A program made the translations under genes and the position numbers. This document shows, in pieces, positions 14,527 through 20,251 of a stretch of DNA of 20,251 nt; the first letter of the stretch is position 1, and each line of letters begins with the position of its first letter. Origin of the DNA: a virus; IMG/VR virus record IMGVR_UViG_3300021085_000282, positions 1-20,251 of that record; one strand, 5' to 3'. The notes beneath the pieces are model-generated. The model saw nothing but the letters and a program-made list of their open reading frames with translations. It was not told where the DNA came from and searched no databases.

Positions 14527-16314
14527 ATGTGTGGCCCAAGCAACGACAGCAACGATGACGGTGTAGACGATACTACTGGTAAGAACGTATTCGGCGGCAC
14601 GAACACAAAGATGACCGACGAAGAAAGTGCGGCGTTTGATCAAGAGATAAACGACTTCTTTTCTGATGAAGAGAGAAACTACGATGCCGAAGAACAAGGC
14701 TTGTTCAGCGATGACGCTCAAGCTAGTAACAGCGGCAACAACTCCAACAGTAGTTGGCAGAGCGGTGACGACGTGCCTTCTGTTCCTGTGCAAGACAGGA
14801 ATGGTAATAAGTTCGTTGACGGCAAAAAAGTCAGTGACGCAGTATACGATCAGGCTGTAAAGGCTCGTTCAGATTTTGTAGACCTAGCATCAGACCCAAA
14901 AAAGTCAAAGGCTGGAGAGGACGCTTTCATAGCAGAGACTATGAGGAGCAAAGGCTTCAACCCTGCTGATAATTCAGACGACGCTAACAAAGCCCGTGAC
15001 GAAAGTGTGATGGAGTTAGCCAACTACGATCAAACTGTAGCGGCAAACGAAGCCGCCGCTAAAGACTTAACGTCGAAAGGGCAAGTTAAATCAAACGAAC
15101 AACTGACGCTAGAGATGTTAGCAAGTGGTGGTGTTCCAAACGTCGGCAAGGATCAGCAGATTGCCGCCGCTAAACAACTCGGCGCACAGTTAAGTAAAGG
15201 TCTTTACTCTACCTCTGGGTTTATTACAGATAACATTAAAGACTTCCAGATGTACGGTGGCGATAGTACACAAAGAGAAGTGATGGAAGCAATCGCAAGT
15301 GGGTACAACAACCAAACTGGAACATCAGGTATTGATGGTTTAGGTTCAACAATCAAAGGTCTGACTAGCGGGTTGGGTGGCAACAGAATGGAAGTTGACC
15401 GCAACGGTAATGTAACATTACAAACACAAGGACAGCACATAGGTGAAGGTGCGGCGAACATACTTGGCAGTTTTGCCAGTGCCTACGTGGGCGGTGTCCC
15501 TGGTATGCTCGCGGGTGGTTTGAATGTAAGTGCCAGCACTCCTTTTACGCAAGATGGTTATAATAAGTTCAAGACAGGTCAGACTGACGCGGATATAAAC
15601 CTCAACTATAATGTTGGTGATACACTCGCAAACGCAGTAGGAGGCAACCTTTCCACAACAGCAGGCAAGTTTGCTTACAACGCCACTAAAAATACGGCAC
15701 TCGCTCAACTCGCGGCGGCGGGTACTAATCAATTAGCATCAACGGCGGCAAATAATCTTTTGGGTGACGATGCCAATATGAACTTAGGCAACATAGGAAA
15801 CACTTCTGGTGGCCCTGCGGGCATGGGTGTAACACCTAAAGGTAATATGACATCAAACGTGCAGTCAGACATAAAACTGGAAGGGTCAACTGCTGGCGGT
15901 GGGGGCATGGATATAGATGTAACAGACCCAGCCAACTTCAACGTCAAGGACGGCACTGCCACTAAAAAAGGAACGATGAGCGTCGGTGACAATAACAAAG
16001 GCAACAACCAGAGTAACGACGATAACGGTGGCGGCGCGGCACTAGCTAAGATGAAGTCTACTATAGGCGATGGCGGCGACGTAAACACTCTTCTCGATGG
16101 TAACTTGGGACTTACTAACCCATTGGGTGACGGTAATAAAAAGCTACCCGCTGGCGTAACGATGCTAAGTGGTATGGATAGTGGTTTTGGTAACTACTTA
16201 ACCAAGGGGAAGAATAGAGACTTCGGTTCTGCTACATTTAGAACAGCCAGTAGAAACGAAGTGAATAGAAACAAACGTCGCTCAGGTATTGGCAACGGAA
16301 TATTATTCGGATAG
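14527..16314 (+). CDS. Low-complexity internal virion protein with an MCG N-terminus
   Basis: The 595-residue protein starts one base after the acetyltransferase stop, with GGAG 6 nt upstream. It is rich in Gly, Asn, Asp and Ser. Residues 1-90 are acidic and probably disordered; the middle has helical stretches (AANEAAAKDLTSKG, IAAAKQLGAQLSKGL). Around residue 310-330 a Gly/Ala segment (NILGSFASAYVGGVPGMLAGG) could insert into membranes, as expected of ejection proteins. The C-terminus turns basic (FRTASRNEVNRNKRRSGIG). I do not recognise a family. Its beginning, MCGPSNDSND, is like that of the next gene (MCGSPSNDNG), and both start contexts are alike, so the two may be paralogous or carry a shared N-terminal signal. 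Neighbouring genes suggest an internal or ejected virion protein. Confidence 0.7.
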   Translation: MCGPSNDSNDDGVDDTTGKNVFGGTNTKMTDEESAAFDQEINDFFSDEERNYDAEEQGLFSDDAQASNSGNNSNSSWQSGDDVPSVPVQDRNGNKFVDGKKVSDAVYDQAVKARSDFVDLASDPKKSKAGEDAFIAETMRSKGFNPADNSDDANKARDESVMELANYDQTVAANEAAAKDLTSKGQVKSNEQLTLEMLASGGVPNVGKDQQIAAAKQLGAQLSKGLYSTSGFITDNIKDFQMYGGDSTQREVMEAIASGYNNQTGTSGIDGLGSTIKGLTSGLGGNRMEVDRNGNVTLQTQGQHIGEGAANILGSFASAYVGGVPGMLAGGLNVSASTPFTQDGYNKFKTGQTDADINLNYNVGDTLANAVGGNLSTTAGKFAYNATKNTALAQLAAAGTNQLASTAANNLLGDDANMNLGNIGNTSGGPAGMGVTPKGNMTSNVQSDIKLEGSTAGGGGMDIDVTDPANFNVKDGTATKKGTMSVGDNNKGNNQSNDDNGGGAALAKMKSTIGDGGDVNTLLDGNLGLTNPLGDGNKKLPAGVTMLSGMDSGFGNYLTKGKNRDFGSATFRTASRNEVNRNKRRSGIGNGILFG

Positions 16315-16317
16315 GAG
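16314..16317 (+). promoter_or_regulatory. Shine-Dalgarno deciding the start at 16325
   Basis: GGAG overlaps the upstream stop (16312-16314) and sits 7 nt before the ATG at 16325. An in-frame TTG at 16289 would overlap the upstream gene by 26 nt and lacks an SD, so 16325 is preferred. Confidence 0.7.
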
Positions 16318-16324
16318 ACATAAA

Positions 16325-17188
16325 ATGTGTGGATCACCATCAAATGACAATGGCCCAGCACAAGGGCCACCACAAGGCTACGTAAAAGGTTCCAACAAGA
16401 CTATTTCTTTTGGCGCACCCAAAGACCCTAACGATAGGGATGGTGGTGACGACAACAACCAAGGTGTTAGCGGCGGCAGTAGTCCTCTTTCTAAAGGGAA
16501 GAAAAAGGGTGGGTATAACCCATCTGGAAACAACGTAGTTGACCAAGCGACTAACCCAGACAATGTTCCTAAGATGAAGATGATTACAGACTTTTTATCC
16601 GAAGGTCAGTCTACTGAGTTCCGTATGGGCGACAGAGGCACGCAAGACTTAGGTGACGATGACTTCTTGAAGTCAGGCAGTGTGGGTAACGCTTTAGCAA
16701 ACGCATTAGGTGGAGACAAAGGTTTTAATACTGGGACATCTCCCTTTACTTCAAAAAACCGTGGTGCCTTCCTTAAAGGTCAAGGTCAGGGATACAGCGG
16801 TGAAGTGCCAGGTGAAGACGCTACTGTTGAACAGCAGATGGGTTCTGCCACGCCAGGTGGAGAAGTCGGTGTGGGTTCTCAGTCATTCGGAGCCAGAGCA
16901 TTAGGTGGTTCAAATCAAGTTGTTGAGAATATGGCACCACCAGGAGCAGAGCAGACAGATACTCCTGTTGCTCAAGCACAGTCTGATATTCAGCCTGATC
17001 CTAACCAGCCTATGATTGCACCAGGCTCTTCAGTAGTCCCCGACGTAAACTACGTACTGCCTACAGCAAATCAGCAACAGCTTGTTGCTTTTTCTCCTAA
17101 CGACCCTCGCGCTGTATATACTGCTCGTGGGCCACTGTCTCGTAATCTGATCAGTGAGAGAACGGGCTTTGGTAGTAGATTTATCTAG
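16325..17188 (+). CDS. Disordered Gly/Pro/Asn-rich virion protein, second MCG protein
   Basis: The 287-residue product begins MCGSPSNDNG, closely like its upstream neighbour. Most of the sequence is low in hydrophobic residues and probably unstructured: GPPQGYVKGSNKTISFGAPKD, then DRDGGDDNNQGVSGGSS, a basic SKGKKKGGYNPSG, and a Pro/Gln-rich part (APPGAEQTDTPVAQAQSDIQPDPNQP). It ends RNLISERTGFGSRFI. I know no family for it. It lies among internal virion protein genes, so it is probably packaged or assists in packaging or ejection. The shared start with the 14527 gene is the most telling feature. Confidence 0.7.
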   Translation: MCGSPSNDNGPAQGPPQGYVKGSNKTISFGAPKDPNDRDGGDDNNQGVSGGSSPLSKGKKKGGYNPSGNNVVDQATNPDNVPKMKMITDFLSEGQSTEFRMGDRGTQDLGDDDFLKSGSVGNALANALGGDKGFNTGTSPFTSKNRGAFLKGQGQGYSGEVPGEDATVEQQMGSATPGGEVGVGSQSFGARALGGSNQVVENMAPPGAEQTDTPVAQAQSDIQPDPNQPMIAPGSSVVPDVNYVLPTANQQQLVAFSPNDPRAVYTARGPLSRNLISERTGFGSRFI

Positions 17189-17198
17189 GGGTGTCTAA

Positions 17199-18110
17199 AT
17201 GGCTATCGGTGAATTTCTAGGCAAAATGTATAACGGATATATGGGAACCGACGAGGATGGTAATCCCACTCGTAAAGGTATGCTCGCGCAAGCGGCTGGT
17301 TCTACATTCGACTACATGAACGCTTACAAGCAGTCAAACGAAGACGAAGCATTAGCGGCTCAAGCACTAGCTCAACAACAACAAATTGCACAAGAGCAGT
17401 TGGGTTTGGCTAGGCAACGTGCCGCAGAAGAAGCTGGCATACGTCAAGGTATTGTGAACCGTTCACAGATGCTTGAACAGGCTATCAATCAAGCTCGTGA
17501 TGCTATGGGTGATTTCAAAGGCGCAAGCCAAGGTGACATCAACGCCAACTATGCTCAGATAAGAGAGCAAATGATGGGCGACTTAAACAACACGATAGAC
17601 AGGGTAAGCTCTCAGGGATACGCAGATGCCATTGCAAAAGGCATGGATAGATCAGACCGTTTCAAAGACAGCCAACGTGAACTATCAACATCATACGCAG
17701 ACCAGATGCGTAAAATAGATCAGGAGGCTTACAATGCGGCTATCAATCGTACACAAGCAAATCAAGACACTCTATTCGCTGGCAGAGAAATGGCTACTAA
17801 AGATGTGGGACTTGGCTATCAGTCCGCTATTGATAATCTCAAAGGTGTCATGCCAGACAGTGCTAACGCGGGCTATGAATACGCTCGTGGTGCGAGTGAA
17901 GATATGGCAACTGCAAGGGGCAATATGGCAACGGACAGCGCAAAGGCTCGTGGCACAATGGGCGCGAACCTTAGTACAAAGTATGGCAACAACTTGGGCT
18001 TCATGCTTGGTAAAGATGACAACTTTACGAACGCTTCTTCTAAAGAACTGGCTGAACTAAAGCAACAAAACGCTGACCTAACCAAACGCTTAAAGAACGC
18101 TGGGATTTAA
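17199..18110 (+). CDS. Helical internal virion protein (gp14-like by position)
   Basis: The 303-residue protein starts at an ATG 8 nt after a TAGGGG SD that overlaps the previous stop. It is almost wholly helical: an N-terminal LGKMYNGYMG segment, then a long Ala/Gln/Glu-rich coiled coil at about 45-95 (EALAAQALAQQQQIAQEQ, LARQRAAEEAGI), more helix through 180, and a C-terminal helix (ELAELKQQNADLTKRLKNAG). The size, position before the largest ejection protein and composition match T7 gp14-type internal core proteins that form part of the ejection channel, though sequence similarity to gp14 cannot be claimed from reading alone. The stop is two bases before the next ATG. Confidence 0.68.
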   Translation: MAIGEFLGKMYNGYMGTDEDGNPTRKGMLAQAAGSTFDYMNAYKQSNEDEALAAQALAQQQQIAQEQLGLARQRAAEEAGIRQGIVNRSQMLEQAINQARDAMGDFKGASQGDINANYAQIREQMMGDLNNTIDRVSSQGYADAIAKGMDRSDRFKDSQRELSTSYADQMRKIDQEAYNAAINRTQANQDTLFAGREMATKDVGLGYQSAIDNLKGVMPDSANAGYEYARGASEDMATARGNMATDSAKARGTMGANLSTKYGNNLGFMLGKDDNFTNASSKELAELKQQNADLTKRLKNAGI

Positions 18111-18112
18111 CA

Positions 18113-20251
18113 ATGGCTCGTTTCTCATCCGCTTACTTCGATGCTTATAATAAGCAAGAAGATCGCATTGATAAAAAGCGCAAGGACAACAGAACCGCCT
18201 TTATGAACTACCGAAAGGCCAAGGCTGAGTTAGGTGAGGACGTAACGGCTGAAGACTTGCAGTCTTATAGACAGAGCCTAGCAGGCAATGATGCTTTCTT
18301 TCTGCGCGACATGGGGCCAGGTCAGATGCTTGGCGACTTAGCCAAGCGTACCAACGAGCGTGCATTAGAAACTCGTAGGGCAGAGCAAGCCAACGAAGTA
18401 ACCCGTAAGGATAAAGAGCTACAGATATTTGATACCTTCGTCGGTCAAAATTTAGACGGCGACCCTAGCAACCCTGCTGGTGCAAAACTTAATTTTATGA
18501 AGAACTTCGTAGGCCAAGAAGAACTTGGTGAGAGACTGTGGACACAGAACTCAAGTCGTTATGGTGAAACCATTCTGTCTTCTAGGGCTGAAGCGGCAGA
18601 CAGCTACGTAGACCTACGTCTTAAAGACATAAGAACTGTAGCTGACGCGGAAAAAATAATGAACGCTGATAACCTTCCAGAATGGAAGAAGAACAGCATA
18701 AAAGAAATAATAAACAACAGGCAGTCTAGCGATTTAACTACTGCTACTGCTTCTGCTGAGACCCTTGTTAATAACTACAAGGGTACTGACATGCTTCACT
18801 TAAAAGATGAGAACTTAGAAAATGAAGCAACATCCATAATAACGCAGGCAAAAGTTAATTTAGACAGAACATCACAAGAGTATAAAGAACTTCACGCTAG
18901 TATTGTAGCAAGACTTAAAATGAGACAGAGTAACGCTGTAACAGCAGACACCCTTGCAAGGGAAGAGCAGTTCGGTAAAGACGCTCTTGCCGCTGGTAGT
19001 GAATTTGTTGTGGCGTTTGATGCGCTTGGGTACGATGACCAAAAGGTATTGGACGCTTATAATCTTATGCGTAGGAACAATGGTCTTAGTGAAGCAACGA
19101 GCATAGAAGACCCGACGTTCAAGAAGTTTATCAGCGCGGCGGCAAGCCGTGAGGGTATTCAATATGAAGCGGACTATCAAAACGCACTCAAAGCCGCCGA
19201 TACTAAAGGTCAGACTGCATTGGTAGCGGCTCAAGCTAAAATGAATAGTATGGCAAAGACTGGCTTCTTTGAAAAAGACAAGCTGGGCTTTGGTGTGTTC
19301 TCTTCATTGGTAGCCACCCACGTTCCAGCCTTTGATCCAACTCAAATTATGAAAAGACTGGAAGAAGAGTACGGTAAAGACGTAATCAATGGTGCTTTCA
19401 CCCCAAAAGCCGCACAAGAGATGACGAACTTTCTTGTATCACAAGGACTTTTAGTAAGTAACGCAGAGTATGTTGAGGCAATTAAAGAAGTGAACATGTC
19501 TTCCATGAAGATTAAACCTGGCTCTGACATAGAAATAGTGGTTCAGGAAGAGGTTCTTGACTTCAAGGCTAAAATAGAAAGTGCCATCAAGTCTTCAAAC
19601 TTCAAGTTACAGATTGGTGCCAGTGAAGAAGAGATATCAGAACAGTTGCAGAAAATTAAAGATGCGGCTATGGAACAAATGCGAGAAGATGTGCGCCTTA
19701 TGGTGAACGCAAGAGGTGCTTTTGCTGAAGGCCCGAATGGCAACATCGACGCAATGATGAAGAAGTATGAAGCAGAGATTAACAAGCAACTTAACGAATT
19801 AGAGATATCTTCTTTCAAGCCTCAAATTGTTCCTGACGGCGCACTAAAGATAATGGGCAATGGCAATTACCAAGCATTAGCTGGCTCTGGAACTTTGAAG
19901 GATAACACTGGCAACGCTCTAGTTCCTGGTAATTTATATTCCGTAGTTGATGGCGACATAATACCAGCAGACAGTAACAGTGCTGTCTTGCCAGCACCTA
20001 CTGTAAATCTGGGTCTAGCAGGGCAACGCGCAAGCCAAGACTTACTAGATATGGGAGCAGACATTGCTAACCTAACGATAGCCAACGGCAGAAACCAAGC
20101 AGTAGCGGGCATCAGACCTAACCCCGCATACGGTATAGTGCAAGGTGGTTCATTCGATAGCGTAAGAGAATGGCAAGCAAGTATTATTAAACAAATGGCA
20201 GAGGCTTACAGAAAACAAGGTGTTCAGTTACGTGGTAGACCAATGACCGAC
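18113..20251 (+). CDS. Large internal virion / ejection protein, 3'-truncated by the window edge
   Basis: The frame from the ATG at 18113 is open to the end of the window: 713 residues with no stop, so the protein is longer. It begins MARFSSAYFDAYNKQEDRID and is highly charged and helical, with repeated coiled-coil-like stretches (NERALETRRAEQANEVTRKD, KIESAIKSSNFKLQ, EEEISEQLQKIKDAAMEQMR). A less helical segment (about 560-640; KIMGNGNYQALAGSGTLKD, NALVPGNLYSVVDGDIIP) lies near the visible end. Length, location and helical nature fit T7 gp15/gp16-type ejection proteins. No transglycosylase motif is seen in the visible part, but it may lie beyond the edge. No strong SD precedes the start, which sits two bases after the upstream stop, so coupling is likely. 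Confidence 0.75.
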   Translation, partial: MARFSSAYFDAYNKQEDRIDKKRKDNRTAFMNYRKAKAELGEDVTAEDLQSYRQSLAGNDAFFLRDMGPGQMLGDLAKRTNERALETRRAEQANEVTRKDKELQIFDTFVGQNLDGDPSNPAGAKLNFMKNFVGQEELGERLWTQNSSRYGETILSSRAEAADSYVDLRLKDIRTVADAEKIMNADNLPEWKKNSIKEIINNRQSSDLTTATASAETLVNNYKGTDMLHLKDENLENEATSIITQAKVNLDRTSQEYKELHASIVARLKMRQSNAVTADTLAREEQFGKDALAAGSEFVVAFDALGYDDQKVLDAYNLMRRNNGLSEATSIEDPTFKKFISAAASREGIQYEADYQNALKAADTKGQTALVAAQAKMNSMAKTGFFEKDKLGFGVFSSLVATHVPAFDPTQIMKRLEEEYGKDVINGAFTPKAAQEMTNFLVSQGLLVSNAEYVEAIKEVNMSSMKIKPGSDIEIVVQEEVLDFKAKIESAIKSSNFKLQIGASEEEISEQLQKIKDAAMEQMREDVRLMVNARGAFAEGPNGNIDAMMKKYEAEINKQLNELEISSFKPQIVPDGALKIMGNGNYQALAGSGTLKDNTGNALVPGNLYSVVDGDIIPADSNSAVLPAPTVNLGLAGQRASQDLLDMGADIANLTIANGRNQAVAGIRPNPAYGIVQGGSFDSVREWQASIIKQMAEAYRKQGVQLRGRPMTD

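Noticed and set aside
15729-16088. Minus-strand open frame of 119 codons, Pro/Ser-rich
   Set aside because: It is the antisense shadow of a Gly/Asn/Asp-rich coding region; no SD and all other genes run on the + strand.
16289-16324. TTG start extending the second MCG protein by twelve residues
   Set aside because: It overlaps the upstream gene, lacks an SD, and would hide the MCG start shared with the neighbouring gene.
18872-19234. Minus-strand open frame of 120 codons
   Set aside because: It lies wholly inside the large + strand ejection protein frame, which is open to the window end; the product is low in recognisable features.
1-20251. CRISPR array, tRNA, integrase or insertion sequence
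   Set aside because: No regularly spaced repeats, cloverleaf, recombinase motif or terminal inverted repeats were seen on either strand.

Overview
The window is a stretch of the structural (virion morphogenesis) region of a short-tailed, podovirus-type dsDNA phage. Every gene is on the + strand, packed head to tail with 1-8 nt overlaps or short Shine-Dalgarno gaps. The order (portal, scaffold, major capsid, adaptor, tail nozzle, fibre, then internal virion or ejection proteins of growing size) is the T7-like order. The capsid protein looks SU10/DUF5309-like, the 83-residue membrane protein looks like DUF6127 (mostly seen in alphaproteobacteria and their phages), and one adhesin carries a cupredoxin-like module ending in YYYCSNHAGMGG of a kind common in marine phage structural proteins. 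GANTC, the alphaproteobacterial CcrM site, is almost absent. Together these suggest a marine phage of an alphaproteobacterium with base composition in the mid-40s % GC. The host is inferred. No replication, lysis, packaging or integration gene, and no tRNA or CRISPR array, was seen.

Layout: 1-1294 end of the portal gene; 1294-4710 a host-attachment cluster (small coiled-coil protein, 171-residue fibre-adaptor-like protein with a chitin-binding-like module, and an 865-residue adhesin with a cupredoxin-like module and a probable seven-bladed RCC1 propeller); 4724-5584 three small proteins, one with a membrane helix; 5636-8089 scaffold and major capsid genes, with a repeated 10-mer upstream of both and hairpins on both sides of the capsid gene; 8164-12850 neck and tail (small protein, adaptor, nozzle, tail fibre); 12860-20251 internal virion proteins with a GNAT acetyltransferase embedded among them. 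The last gene runs off the window. No gene-free stretch exceeds 300 bases; the longest is the roughly 180 bp capsid leader.

The genes would build a procapsid (portal, scaffold, coat), close it with adaptor and nozzle, decorate it with at least two fibre or adhesin systems whose proteins share an N-terminal module, and load internal proteins that are ejected into the host. The most striking signal is not a gene: by eye the window contains no GCWGC, no CCGG, no GGWCC and only two GANTC, while close sequence relatives (GCSGC, GGSCC, GATC, CCWGG) are common. This reads as evasion of several restriction or methylation specificities.
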